A model generated the notes under the pieces. The model searched no databases. It worked only from the letters and a program-made list of their open reading frames with translations, and had not been told where the DNA came from. The position numbers and the translations under genes are program-made. From Cupriavidus nantongensis (lineage in GTDB: Bacteria; Pseudomonadota; Gammaproteobacteria; Burkholderiales; Burkholderiaceae), in contig NZ_CP014844.1 in the NCBI RefSeq assembly GCF_001598055.1, positions 496,001 to 560,000 on the forward strand: a stretch of 64,000 nt of DNA, read 5' to 3'. How positions within the stretch are numbered: position 1 is the first letter of the stretch; each line of letters opens with the position of its first letter. This document shows positions 29,131 to 39,629 of the stretch, piece by piece.

Positions 29131-29156
29131 ACGCCCGCTTGCGCGGGCGTTTTTTT
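29131..29156 (+). terminator. Rho-independent terminator of ttcA
   Basis: ACGCCCGC (29131-29138) pairs with GCGGGCGT (29143-29150) across TTGC and runs into seven T residues. Confidence 0.95.
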
Positions 29157-29175
29157 GCGTCAGGGCGAGGCGGCG

Positions 29176-30108
29176 TCAGTTCGCCGCCGCCGACTGCACC
29201 GGCGCATTCGCCTTCTCGCGCATCAGTGCATGCGTGTCGTCGATCCACTTCTGGAAGCGATCCTGCGCGTGTGCCTTCTGCTGCGGCGTGGTCAGGTTGG
29301 CGATCGCCACGGTGAGCGCGATGCCGGCGCTGTTGCCGGCTTCATGGCTGGCGGCGTGCCGGGCGGGCGGGTTCTGCCAGTATTCGCGGAAGCGCCGCAG
29401 CAGGTCGATCACCTGCGCCTTGGGCGGCTGCGTGGCCTGCACGAAGCGCACCATCTTGATCCATTCCTGCTGGCGCGCGACGCGCTCGGCATAGCGCGCC
29501 TCGGCGTTCTGCACCACCGGACCGACCTTGACGCGGATCTCCCTTTCCTGCTCGGGCGAGAAGCCGCCGTAGATCAGGCGCGCGTACTCCATCACCTTGT
29601 CGAAGCGCGCCTCCTCGCGCTCGGCCGGGTCCACGTTGAGGAATTTCTTGCGGTACTTGGCGTTGCCCTCGGCAAACTTCTTTTCCATGCGCGCGATCTG
29701 GTCTGGCGTCAGCGTCAGCAGCAGGTCGGCCATGTCGGGCATGGCCTGCTCGAAGGAGCGGCGCGCCAGTTCCTGCGAGGCGTCCTGAAAGTGCGCGACC
29801 TTTGCCGGCGTGACCGGCTGGCGCACGTCGGCCTTGGCCTGCTGCAGCAGGTTGGCGATTTCCGGCAGCTGCGCCTTGCGGTGCCAGGCAAAGAAGCGCG
29901 CGATCGCCTCGCGCGTGAGCGGCTCCTGGGCCGAGGTGACGTCGACATAATTGTCGATCCACCAGTACGCCAGGCGGTCGCCCTGCTGGTAACCGAGCTT
30001 CATGGCGCTGCACGCGCACACGGCCGCGGCGCCCAGAATCACCAAAATGCGCCGGGCCCAGCAATTGTGAAATTCGGAAACCTCGGTCGGTTGGGCAGAA
30101 TGCGCCAT
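29176..30108 (-). CDS. DUF6279 family lipoprotein
   Basis: A 310-residue exported protein. The N-terminus has basic residues and a hydrophobic stretch (ILVILGAAAVCACSAMKLGY) ending in a VCAC lipobox, so the second cysteine is the likely lipidation site. The mature part starts with the family-typical SAMKLGYQQGDRLAYWWIDNY and continues as a charged, all-alpha segment (AEREEARFDKVMEYARLIY). Function unknown. ATG 30108 was chosen so that the signal sequence is near the start; upstream extension is GC noise. Divergent from glmU. Confidence 0.85.
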   Translation of the reverse strand: MAHSAQPTEVSEFHNCWARRILVILGAAAVCACSAMKLGYQQGDRLAYWWIDNYVDVTSAQEPLTREAIARFFAWHRKAQLPEIANLLQQAKADVRQPVTPAKVAHFQDASQELARRSFEQAMPDMADLLLTLTPDQIARMEKKFAEGNAKYRKKFLNVDPAEREEARFDKVMEYARLIYGGFSPEQEREIRVKVGPVVQNAEARYAERVARQQEWIKMVRFVQATQPPKAQVIDLLRRFREYWQNPPARHAASHEAGNSAGIALTVAIANLTTPQQKAHAQDRFQKWIDDTHALMREKANAPVQSAAAN

Positions 30109-30305
30109 GTTAAAATCGCCGCGCATTGGAACCGGGCTCGCTCGCTGCCCGCCAGCCAAGTCCTGGCAAGGGTTTGCGGGAAGATGCGCAGGCCTGGCGG
30201 CAAGCTTTTGCCAGCCCCGGCGGCGCCCCTTGCCAAACACCGGGCCCAATATCCGCCCGGCGTTTTCCAGAATATTTTCGGACACACTCACTTAGGGGTC
30301 TCCTT

Positions 30306-31670
30306 GTGAATATCGTCATTCTCGCCGCGGGCATGGGCAAGCGGATGTATTCCGATTTGCCCAAGGTGCTGCACCCGGTAGCCGGGCGGCCCATGCTCGC
30401 GCATGTCCTGGATACGGCCCGTGCGCTGTCGCCGTCGCGGCTGGTGGTCGTGGTCGGCCACGGCGCCGCGCGCGTGCGCGAGGCGGTGGCCGCTGACGAT
30501 GTCGCCTTCGCCGAGCAGGCCCAGCAACTGGGCACGGGCCATGCGGTGATGCAGGCACTTCCCTTGTTGGACGACAACCAGCCTACGTTGGTTCTCTACG
30601 GTGACGTGCCGCTCACCAGCGCGGCGACGCTGCAGGCACTGGTGGCCGAGGCCGGCGCGCAGCGCTTTGGCGTGCTCACGGTGGAGATGCCCGACCCGAC
30701 CGGCTATGGCCGCATCGTGCGCGACGCGGCGGGCAGCATCGTCCGCATCGTCGAGCAGAAGGACGCGACTGAAGCCGAGAAGGCCATCCGCGAAATCAAC
30801 ACCGGCATCATCGTGTGCCCGACCGGCCACCTGCGCAAGTGGCTGTCGACGCTGCGCAACGACAATGCCCAGGGCGAGTACTACCTGACCGACACCGTCG
30901 AGCGCGCCGTCGCCGACGGCGTCGAGACGGTCTCGGCCCAGCCGGCGGCGGTGTGGGAGACGCTGGGCGTCAACAGCAAGCTGCAGCTGGCCGAAGTCGA
31001 GCGCATCCACCAGGGCAACCAGGCCCGGCGCCTGCTGGAAGCCGGCGTGACGCTGCTGGACCCGGCCCGCATCGACGTGCGCGGCGAGCTGACCTGCGGG
31101 CGCGATGTCACCATCGACGTCGGCTGCGTGTTCGAGGGCCGCGTGCACCTCGAAGACGGCGTACGCATCGGCGCCCATTGCGTGGTCCGCAACAGCACCG
31201 TCGGCGCCGGCGCGCAGGTGCACCCGTTCTGCCATATCGACGACGCCAGAATCGGGCCCGCGGGCCGCATCGGGCCGTACGCGCGCCTGCGCCCCGGCAC
31301 CGAGCTGGGCGAGGACGTCCATATCGGCAACTTCGTCGAGGTCAAGAATGCACAGGTGGCGGCACACAGCAAGGCCAACCACCTGGCTTATGTGGGCGAC
31401 GCCACGGTGGGGTCGCGCGTCAATATTGGCGCGGGTACCATCACCTGCAACTATGACGGGGTGAACAAGCACCGCACCGTGATCGAGGACGATGTCTTCA
31501 TCGGCTCCGACACGCAGCTGGTGGCACCCGTGACGGTGCGGCGCGGCGCCACGCTGGGCGCCGGCACCACGCTCACCAAGGAGGCCCCGGCCGACAAGCT
31601 GACGCTGTCGCGGGCCAAGCAGCTGACCATCGACGCCTGGCAGCGTCCGGTCAAGCAGCCGAAGCAGTAA
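30306..31670 (+). CDS. glmU: Bifunctional GlcN-1-P acetyltransferase / UDP-GlcNAc pyrophosphorylase
   Basis: A 454-residue enzyme making UDP-GlcNAc for peptidoglycan and LPS. N-terminal uridyltransferase domain: [41 protein letters not shown]-terminal left-handed beta-helix with hexapeptide repeats ([18 protein letters not shown]) and catalytic [31 protein letters not shown]. It starts with GTG at 30306 behind AGGGGT. TAAAAT at 30111-30116 is a candidate -10, giving a ~185-base leader. Followed by glmS in the same pathway. Confidence 0.97.
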   Translation: MNIVILAAGMGKRMYSDLPKVLHPVAGRPMLAHVLDTARALSPSRLVVVVGHGAARVREAVAADDVAFAEQAQQLGTGHAVMQALPLLDDNQPTLVLYGDVPLTSAATLQALVAEAGAQRFGVLTVEMPDPTGYGRIVRDAAGSIVRIVEQKDATEAEKAIREINTGIIVCPTGHLRKWLSTLRNDNAQGEYYLTDTVERAVADGVETVSAQPAAVWETLGVNSKLQLAEVERIHQGNQARRLLEAGVTLLDPARIDVRGELTCGRDVTIDVGCVFEGRVHLEDGVRIGAHCVVRNSTVGAGAQVHPFCHIDDARIGPAGRIGPYARLRPGTELGEDVHIGNFVEVKNAQVAAHSKANHLAYVGDATVGSRVNIGAGTITCNYDGVNKHRTVIEDDVFIGSDTQLVAPVTVRRGATLGAGTTLTKEAPADKLTLSRAKQLTIDAWQRPVKQPKQ

Positions 31671-31678
31671 GCACCAAG

Positions 31679-31698
31679 GGGCCGCCCGCAGGCGGCCC
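31679..31698 (+). terminator. Hairpin between glmU and glmS
   Basis: GGGCCGCC and GGCGGCCC pair around CGCA, 8 bases after the glmU stop. There is no T-run, so partial termination or 3'-end protection between the two cistrons is possible. Confidence 0.45.
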
Positions 31699-31757
31699 AC
31701 AGGATTCATACCGGCGCCAGTGGCCAGACGGCAGGCGCCAGCAAACGGGGGTTCAGC

Positions 31758-33596
<1,839 letters not shown>

Positions 33597-33634
33597 GGTG
33601 GGCGATGCCGGCGCGATGCCGGCTGCCAGTTGCG

Positions 33635-33658
33635 AAGAGGCCCTGCGGGGCCTCTTTT
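33635..33658 (+). terminator. Rho-independent terminator of glmS
   Basis: AAGAGGCCC pairs with GGGCCTCTT around a TGCG loop, ending in TTTT. Confidence 0.9.
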
Positions 33659-33684
33659 CCATTCTGGCTCCGATTTGACTGCCG

Positions 33685-34320
33685 CTACGCCACCGACAGC
33701 AGGAACACCCTTGCCATTTCCTGGTCCAGCCGCCGGTCCGACAGCGCGTAGATGCTTTCGCGGTTGATCAGCGCATACAGCAGCGTGCCGGCCAGTGTCT
33801 GGTGAGCGAAGCGGATGCGTTCTTCCAGCTCGGGCGACGGGCCGGCCGGATGCAGCCGCGCCAGGCGCGAGGCCAGGTCGATGATGTACTGGCGATTGAG
33901 CTGCCGGATCGGGTCTTCGCCGGTGGTGGCGCGCACCACCAGCGAGGCGCGCAGCACGCCTTCATTGCGGCAGGCCCAGATGCGGCTGTCGCGCGCCATG
34001 GTGCGCACCGCGTCTTCCAGCGTCGTCGGCGCGTTATCGAGCTGTGCCAGGCGTGCCGCCATGGCCTCGCGCAGCGTGGCCAGCGCCAGCGCCTGCAGCG
34101 CCTTGAAGTAACTGTCCTTGCCGTCGAAGCGGCTGTAGAAGGCGCCGGTGGTGACGCCGGCGCGGGCACAGATCTCCTGGATGGGCACCTGTTCCAGCGT
34201 GCGTTCGCGCAGCAGCCGCCGGCCCGCCTCGAGCAGCCGGTGGGTGGTGCGCAGCCCGCTGGAATAGCGCGGCGCGGCATAGCCGGCATGGCCCTCGAGC
34301 GCGATCAGCTTTTCTTTCAT
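33685..34320 (-). CDS. TetR-family transcriptional regulator
   Basis: A 211-residue regulator. The N-terminal helix-turn-helix is IQEICARAGVTTGAFYSRF followed by KDSYFKALQALAL; the C-terminal ligand domain is helical. Divergent from the phosphotransferase-DUF6285-acyl-CoA dehydrogenase-MFS operon, which it probably represses until an acyl-CoA-like ligand binds (inference from position). Confidence 0.88.
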   Translation of the reverse strand: MKEKLIALEGHAGYAAPRYSSGLRTTHRLLEAGRRLLRERTLEQVPIQEICARAGVTTGAFYSRFDGKDSYFKALQALALATLREAMAARLAQLDNAPTTLEDAVRTMARDSRIWACRNEGVLRASLVVRATTGEDPIRQLNRQYIIDLASRLARLHPAGPSPELEERIRFAHQTLAGTLLYALINRESIYALSDRRLDQEMARVFLLSVA

Positions 34321-34478
34321 GACGACCCCGATTCGGTGCGGAAGTGGCTCCGCATGCCCCTGCTTGTCCGTGTTTTTACTGATGTCATGAACTGTATCAG
34401 GCCACCATACTCGCCAAAAACATAATTCAGATTATCAATTTGGCCGTGCCGCCACCATGCGGGACTGCCCGGAGACCG
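34321..34478. promoter_or_regulatory. Divergent control region between TetR gene and the acyl-CoA dehydrogenase operon
   Basis: Two AT-rich dyads stand out in otherwise GC-rich DNA: CTGAT/ATCAG arms at 34379-34400 and TAAT-TCAG-ATTA at 34423-34434. Either could be the TetR operator. No gene is supported. Confidence 0.4.
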
Positions 34479-35543
34479 ATGCACCCATCCACGCCCCCCG
34501 ACGCGGAAGCCGCCTTGCTCGCCGGCCTGCGCCGCGTCGTACGCCGCGAGTTGCCCGGCTTCGATGCCGAGGCCGGCATCACCGGACTGCGCCGCCTGTC
34601 CGGCGGCGCCAGCCAGGAAACCTGGTCATTCACGCTGGCCGGGCCGCACGGGCCGGCGCCGATGATCCTGCGGCGCGATCCCGGCGAAGGGGCACGGCCC
34701 GCGGCCGCGGTCTCGGCGATACAGGCCGGCATGGCGGCCGAGGCCGCGCTGCTGCGGCTGGCCGGCGCGGCCGGTGTGCCGGTGCCGGTGGTGCGGGCGA
34801 TGCTGACGCCGCAGGACGGCATCGGCACGGGCTTTGTGATGGACCGCATCGAAGGCGAGACGCTGGGCGGGCGCATCGTGCGCGAGCCGCGGCTGGCGCG
34901 GGCGCGCGAACGGCTGGCCTACCAGTGCGGGCAGGCGCTGGCCGCGATCCACGGCATCGACCGCGCCGCGCTGCCGCCGCTGCGCGAGAGCCATGCCGCC
35001 GAGGAAGTCGAAGGCTACCTGCGGCGCTTTCGGGCGGCGGGCGAGCAGCGGCCGGTGTTCGAGCTGGCCTTCCGCTGGCTGCAGCGCCATGCGCCGGCCA
35101 CCGGGCGCACCACGCTGGTCCACGGCGATTTCCGCAACGGCAACCTGATGGTCGACGAGGCAGGCCTGCGCGCCGTGCTGGACTGGGAGCTGGCGCATGT
35201 TGGCGATCCCATGACGGACCTCGGCTGGCTGTGCGTGAACTCCTGGCGCTTCGGCAGCTCCGGCTTGCCGGTGGGTGGCTTCGGCACGCGCGAGCAATTG
35301 TTTGCCGGCTATGCCGACGCGGGCGGCACGGTGGATGCGGGGCGCGTGCGCTTCTGGGAGATCTTCGGCGTGCTCAAGTGGGGCGTGGCGTGCCAGACCA
35401 TGTCGCGCGCGCCGGCGGGCGGCGGTCCGCGCAGCGTCGAGCGCGCCGCGATTGGCCGGCGCAGTTCCGAAACCGAGATCGACCTGCTCAACCTGCTGCT
35501 GCCGCGCGAACCTGCGCCGGCCAGCCTGGCCTGCGGAGACTGA
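34479..35543 (+). CDS. APH-family phosphotransferase (ACAD10/11-like)
   Basis: A 354-residue kinase-fold protein with SGGASQETWSF as nucleotide loop, catalytic LVHGDFRNGNLMVDE (HGDxxxxN) and metal-binding LDWELAHVGDPMTDLGWL. Such proteins, next to acyl-CoA dehydrogenases, correspond to the kinase half of eukaryotic ACAD10/11, which phosphorylates 4-hydroxyacyl-CoA before elimination. Here the dehydrogenase is two genes downstream, so the same route for hydroxy-fatty acids is plausible (inference). It is not evidence of aminoglycoside resistance. GGAG precedes the ATG. Confidence 0.83.
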   Translation: MHPSTPPDAEAALLAGLRRVVRRELPGFDAEAGITGLRRLSGGASQETWSFTLAGPHGPAPMILRRDPGEGARPAAAVSAIQAGMAAEAALLRLAGAAGVPVPVVRAMLTPQDGIGTGFVMDRIEGETLGGRIVREPRLARARERLAYQCGQALAAIHGIDRAALPPLRESHAAEEVEGYLRRFRAAGEQRPVFELAFRWLQRHAPATGRTTLVHGDFRNGNLMVDEAGLRAVLDWELAHVGDPMTDLGWLCVNSWRFGSSGLPVGGFGTREQLFAGYADAGGTVDAGRVRFWEIFGVLKWGVACQTMSRAPAGGGPRSVERAAIGRRSSETEIDLLNLLLPREPAPASLACGD

Positions 35544-35545
35544 CC

Positions 35546-35932
35546 ATGCCGGACACCCCCCACGCCGCGGAACTGATCGACGCGGTGACCGCCTTCCTGC
35601 GTGATACCGCGATCCCAGGCTTGAGCGGCCGCGCGGCCTTCGACGCGCGCGTGGCCGCCAACGTGCTCGACATCGTCGCGCGCGAGCTGCGCCTCGCGCC
35701 TGCGGCGCAAGCCGCCGAGCATGAGCGCCTGCGCGTGCTGCTGGGCGCCGACGGCACGCTTGCCGAACTGAACCGGCGCCTGTGCGAGGGCATCGCCAGC
35801 GGGCGCCTCGATGCCACCACGCCGGGGCTTGCCGACCACCTGTGGGCGGTCACGCTGGCCAAGCTTGCCGTCGACCAGCCCGGGTACAGCAGCTATCGCC
35901 AGATTGTGGATCCTGAGGAGACGCTTCCATGA
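35546..35932 (+). CDS. DUF6285 protein
   Basis: A 128-residue helical protein (AAELIDAVTAFLRDTAIPGL; FDARVAANVLDIVARELRLA; LCEGIASGRLD) matching the family placed between an APH-like kinase and an acyl-CoA dehydrogenase in many proteobacteria. No catalytic motif is visible; function unknown, possibly an accessory subunit. Starts 2 bases after the kinase stop and overlaps the dehydrogenase ATG by 4 bp, so it is translationally coupled to both. Confidence 0.8.
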   Translation: MPDTPHAAELIDAVTAFLRDTAIPGLSGRAAFDARVAANVLDIVARELRLAPAAQAAEHERLRVLLGADGTLAELNRRLCEGIASGRLDATTPGLADHLWAVTLAKLAVDQPGYSSYRQIVDPEETLP

Positions 35933-37245
35933 ATTTCCAGCTGCCGGCCGAGCTGACGGCCTACCTGGCCGAGCTCGATGCCTTTATCGAGGCGGAGATT
36001 GCACCGCTGCAGGCCGAACACGACAACCAGCGCTTCTTCGACCACCGCCGCGAGTGGGCCCGCACCGACTTCGACAACCAGGGCCTGCCGCGTCCCGAAT
36101 GGGAGGCGCTGCTGGCCGAGGCGCGCCGCCGCGCCGACCGCGCCGGGCACCTGCGCTTCGCGCTGCCCGCCGAGTACGGCGGCCGCGATGGCGGCAACCT
36201 GTGGATGGCCGTGATCCGCGAACACCTGGCGGCCAGGGGGCTGGGTTTGCACAACGACCTGCAGAACGAGCACTCGATCGTCGGCAACAAGCCATTCGTG
36301 CTGGTGCTGCGCGATTTCGGCAGCGACGCGCAACGCGCCACGCTGATCCCGGGCATGCTCGACGAGACCGTCAAGCTGAGCTTCGGCCTGACCGAGCCCG
36401 AGCACGGTTCCGATGCCACCCACATGGCCACGCGTGCGCGTCCCGAGGCGCGTGGCGGCCGCGGCGGCTGGCGCATCGACGGCGAGAAGATGTGGACCAC
36501 CGGCCTGCATACCGCCACGCACGTGGTGCTGTTCGCGCGCACCAGCGGCGAGGACGGCGATGCCCGCGGCATCACCGCGTTCCTGGTGCCGGCGCACAGC
36601 GAAGGCGTGCGCGTGGAAGAGTACCTGTGGACCTTCAACATGCCCACCGACCATCCGCGCGTGAGCTTCAGCGGGGTCTGGGTGCCGGACGACGCCGTGC
36701 TTGGTCAGCCCGGCGCGGGCCTCGCCATCGCCCAGCATTTCGTGCACGAGAACCGCATCCGCCAGGCCGCCGCCAGCCTGGGCGCGGCCGATTACTGCAT
36801 CCGCGAGAGCGTGAAGTACGCGCGCCAGCGCAAGCCCTTCGGCCAGGAGCTGGCGCGCAACCAGGGCATCCAGTTCCCGCTGGTGGAACTGGCCACGCGC
36901 GCCGAGATGCTGCGCGCCTTTATCCGCCAGACCGCGTGGCAAATGGACCAGATGCCCAAGCGCGAGGTGGAGAAACGCCTGTCGGACAAGGTCTCGATGT
37001 GCAACTACACCGCCAACCGCCTGTGCTGCGAGGCCGCCGACACCGCGATGCAGGTGCACGGCGGGCTGGGCTATTCGCGCCACAAGCCGTTCGAGCATAT
37101 CTACCGCCACCATCGCCGCTACCGCATCACCGAGGGCTCGGACGAGATCCAGATGCGCAAGGTCGGCGCCTACCTGTTCGGCTATATCGGGCGCGACGGC
37201 CGCGATGGCGGCGCGCATCCCCTTACTTCCGGGAGACACGCATGA
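35929..37245 (+). CDS. Acyl-CoA dehydrogenase
   Basis: A 438-residue FAD enzyme. FGLTEPEHGSDATHMATRA and ARTSGEDGDARGITAFLVPA are the flavin-binding middle domain; RQAAASLGAADYCIRESVKY and MQVHGGLGYSRHKPFEHIYR the C-terminal domain, then ITEGSDEIQMRKVGAYL. The long N-terminal arm fits the ACAD10/11-type subgroup. Substrate unassigned; the upstream kinase suggests a (phospho)hydroxyacyl-CoA (inference). ATG overlaps the DUF6285 stop (ATGA) and its own stop overlaps the MFS start the same way. Confidence 0.9.
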   Translation: MNFQLPAELTAYLAELDAFIEAEIAPLQAEHDNQRFFDHRREWARTDFDNQGLPRPEWEALLAEARRRADRAGHLRFALPAEYGGRDGGNLWMAVIREHLAARGLGLHNDLQNEHSIVGNKPFVLVLRDFGSDAQRATLIPGMLDETVKLSFGLTEPEHGSDATHMATRARPEARGGRGGWRIDGEKMWTTGLHTATHVVLFARTSGEDGDARGITAFLVPAHSEGVRVEEYLWTFNMPTDHPRVSFSGVWVPDDAVLGQPGAGLAIAQHFVHENRIRQAAASLGAADYCIRESVKYARQRKPFGQELARNQGIQFPLVELATRAEMLRAFIRQTAWQMDQMPKREVEKRLSDKVSMCNYTANRLCCEAADTAMQVHGGLGYSRHKPFEHIYRHHRRYRITEGSDEIQMRKVGAYLFGYIGRDGRDGGAHPLTSGRHA

Positions 37246-38561
37246 ATCCATCCTACCAACCCCGCCGCGCTTGGCTGACCGCAGTGCTGTTGTTCTTCTT
37301 CCTGGTGGTCAACGCCATGGACAAGATGGTGGTGGGCCTGCTGGCCGCGCCGATGATGGCGGAGCTGGGGCTGACGCCGGCGCAGTTCGGGCTGGTCGGC
37401 AGCAGCTTCTTCTGGCTGTTCGCGGTGTCGGGTGTGCTGGGCGGCTTCCTCGCCAACCGCACGCCGACTTCGCGGCTGCTGATCCTGATGGCGCTGGCGT
37501 GGTCGCTGTGCCAGATCCCGATCGCGCTGTCGTCCAGCCTGGCGGTGCTGATCGTGTCGCGCGTGCTGCTCGGCTTCATGGAAGGGCCGGCCGCGCCGGT
37601 GGCGATCCACGCCTGCTACAAGTGGTTTCCGAACAACCGGCGCAACCTGCCGGTGGCGGTGCTGACTCAGGGCGCGGGCATCGGCATCGTGCTGGCCGGG
37701 CTGCTGATCCCGGCGGTGGCCGCGCACTGGGGCTGGCGCACCAACTTCTACCTGCTGGCGGTGCTGGGCGTGGTGTGGGCGGTGGCGTGGCTCGCGCTCG
37801 GGCGCGAAGGCACGCTCGACGAACGCCCGGCCGGCCATGGTGCCGCGGGCGCCGCGGGCACCGGCGCGCCGCAGCGGCTGCCGTATCGCGTGCTGCTGAG
37901 CGATCCCACCGTGCTGGGCTGCTTTGCCCTGCGGCTGGCGGCGTACTGGGGCCTGGCGCTGTGCCTGACCTGGATCCCGGCCTACCTGCAGAGCGGGCTG
38001 GGCTTCGACCATGCCGTCAGCGGCAAGCTGTTCGCTCTGATCGTCGGCACCAACCTGCCGCTGACGATCGCGATCGCGTGGTTCTCGGAACGGCTGCTGG
38101 CGCGCGGGGTGTCGTCGCGGGTGGCGCGCGGCCGGATCTCGGCCGGCATGCTGCTGCTGGCAGGCGGCTTCTTCCTGTCGCTGCTGTGGCCGGACACCAC
38201 GCCCGCCATGCGCGTGGGGCTGCTGGTGCTGGCCTGCGTGTGCGCGCCGGCGATCTATTCGCTCGGCCCGGCGATGCTGGCCGAGGTGGTGCCGGCCGGG
38301 CAGCGCGGCGCGGTGCTGGCGATCGATGCCTCGGTGTCGTCGGTGGCCGGCGTGCTGGCGCCGCTGGTGACGGGCGTGCTGGTGCAGAACGTGCCCGGCG
38401 CGCGCGGCTTTGAACTGGGACTGGCGCTATGTGGCGCGCTGATGGTGGTGGCGGCGCTGGCCGGGCTGTGCGTGGTCAACCCCGAGCGCTCGCGCCAGCG
38501 CCTGGCCGCGCGGCTGCCGGCGGATGTCCCGGCCGGACAGCCCGCGGTGGCTGCGGGCTGA
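37242..38561 (+). CDS. MFS transporter
   Basis: A 439-residue major-facilitator protein with about 12 membrane helices, in two halves joined by a Gly/Ala-rich loop (GHGAAGAAGTGAPQRLPY). FLVVNAMDKMVVGLLAAPMM, LGFMEGPAAPVAIHACYKWF (motif seen in ACS/anion-cation symporters) and WGWRTNFYLLAVLGVVWAV are visible. Last gene of the coupled operon; presumably imports the organic acid catabolised by it. Start ATG overlaps the dehydrogenase stop; GGGAGA is 6 bases upstream. Confidence 0.87.
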   Translation: MNPSYQPRRAWLTAVLLFFFLVVNAMDKMVVGLLAAPMMAELGLTPAQFGLVGSSFFWLFAVSGVLGGFLANRTPTSRLLILMALAWSLCQIPIALSSSLAVLIVSRVLLGFMEGPAAPVAIHACYKWFPNNRRNLPVAVLTQGAGIGIVLAGLLIPAVAAHWGWRTNFYLLAVLGVVWAVAWLALGREGTLDERPAGHGAAGAAGTGAPQRLPYRVLLSDPTVLGCFALRLAAYWGLALCLTWIPAYLQSGLGFDHAVSGKLFALIVGTNLPLTIAIAWFSERLLARGVSSRVARGRISAGMLLLAGGFFLSLLWPDTTPAMRVGLLVLACVCAPAIYSLGPAMLAEVVPAGQRGAVLAIDASVSSVAGVLAPLVTGVLVQNVPGARGFELGLALCGALMVVAALAGLCVVNPERSRQRLAARLPADVPAGQPAVAAG

Positions 38562-38595
38562 ACGCTTCGCATCGCGCCGGCCCGCCCGGCCAAAA

Positions 38596-39525
38596 CTAGG
38601 CGCCGGTCTGCGCCACCGCTTCATGCACCAGCGCCGCGAACACGCGCATGGCCGGCGATGGGGTGCGCCCGGCCAGCGTGACGATGCCGTACTGCGCCTT
38701 CAGCGCGGTGGGCGGGTGCATCGGCAGGGCCACCGCCAGGCGCTGCGCGCACGCCTCGGCCATCATCGCCACCGGCACCAGCGCCACGGCATCGACCGCC
38801 AGCAGCAGCGTGCGCAGCGCGTGCATGTCGTTGCAGGTGACGGTCATCAGGCCGGGCTGGTCCTCGGGCAGCGGGCCGCTGCTGCCGCTGGCCTCGTGCA
38901 GGGCCTGGCGGAAGTAGCGCACGATATGCGGCGGCAGCCGGGTCCCGGCCACCGGGTAGGCGCGCAGGTCGGCCAGGGTGACTTTGCGCTGCTGCGTCAG
39001 CGGATGGCCGCTCCGCACGAAGAATGCCGTTTCCAGTGCCGGCAGCCGGTCGATCTGCAGGTGTGCCAGGTCCGCCAGGCTGCGGCTTTCGCCGACAAAG
39101 ATGTCGAGCTGCTCGGCTTCGAGCGAGCGCCGCATCGCGGCAGTGTCTGCGGTCTCGAGGTCGATGCGCAGTCGCGGGTAGCGGCGCACCAGCGCCTCCA
39201 GCACCGGGTCGAGCAGGAACGACGCCGCAAACGGCCCGAAGCCGGCGCGGATGGTGCCGACTTCCACGTCTTCGAGCAATTGCAGGTCGCGCCGCAGTTC
39301 GCGCTGCTCGCGCAGCATGCGGCGCGCGCGCGTCAGCGCCAGCATGCCGGCGGCGGTGGGGCGCACCTTGCCGTAGCTGCGGTCGATCAGCGTGCCCAGC
39401 TCGGATTCCAGCGCCTGGATGCTGCGCGTCAGCGCCGGCTGCGACAGGTGCAGTGCGGCCGCGGCGCGCGCGAAGCTGCCTTGCTCGACCAGCGTGACGA
39501 AGTGATGCAGTTGCCTCAGGCCCAT
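38596..39525 (-). CDS. LysR-family transcriptional regulator
   Basis: A 309-residue regulator with the N-terminal winged helix-turn-helix GSFARAAAALHLSQPALTRS and a periplasmic-binding-like effector domain. Divergent from the Bug-type binding protein gene, which it likely controls. Converges on the MFS gene with 34 bases between stops. Confidence 0.9.
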   Translation of the reverse strand: MGLRQLHHFVTLVEQGSFARAAAALHLSQPALTRSIQALESELGTLIDRSYGKVRPTAAGMLALTRARRMLREQRELRRDLQLLEDVEVGTIRAGFGPFAASFLLDPVLEALVRRYPRLRIDLETADTAAMRRSLEAEQLDIFVGESRSLADLAHLQIDRLPALETAFFVRSGHPLTQQRKVTLADLRAYPVAGTRLPPHIVRYFRQALHEASGSSGPLPEDQPGLMTVTCNDMHALRTLLLAVDAVALVPVAMMAEACAQRLAVALPMHPPTALKAQYGIVTLAGRTPSPAMRVFAALVHEAVAQTGA

Positions 39526-39535
39526 GAATTAACTA

Positions 39536-39548
39536 TTTGCGCATCAAA
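39536..39548. promoter_or_regulatory. LysR-type binding site candidate
   Basis: TTTG-N5-CAAA is a dyad containing T-N11-A, the LysR box, 11 bases upstream of the lysR ATG within an AT-rich divergent region. Chance occurrence cannot be excluded. Confidence 0.4.
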
Positions 39549-39629
39549 AACTGAAAAATATTGCATTGGACGTAAGTTCTCAAGCCCACTAAGGTTGTCC
39601 TCCAAAACCAAAACCGATCTGGAGACAAC

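Noticed and set aside
34479..35543. Aminoglycoside resistance gene
   Set aside because: The APH-like fold is in an acyl-CoA dehydrogenase operon and fits the ACAD10/11-type kinase; no resistance context.
35811..37241. Apparent in-frame 916-codon fusion ending with the MFS transporter
   Set aside because: The N-terminal 476 codons are an out-of-frame reading of the acyl-CoA dehydrogenase; no fusion exists.
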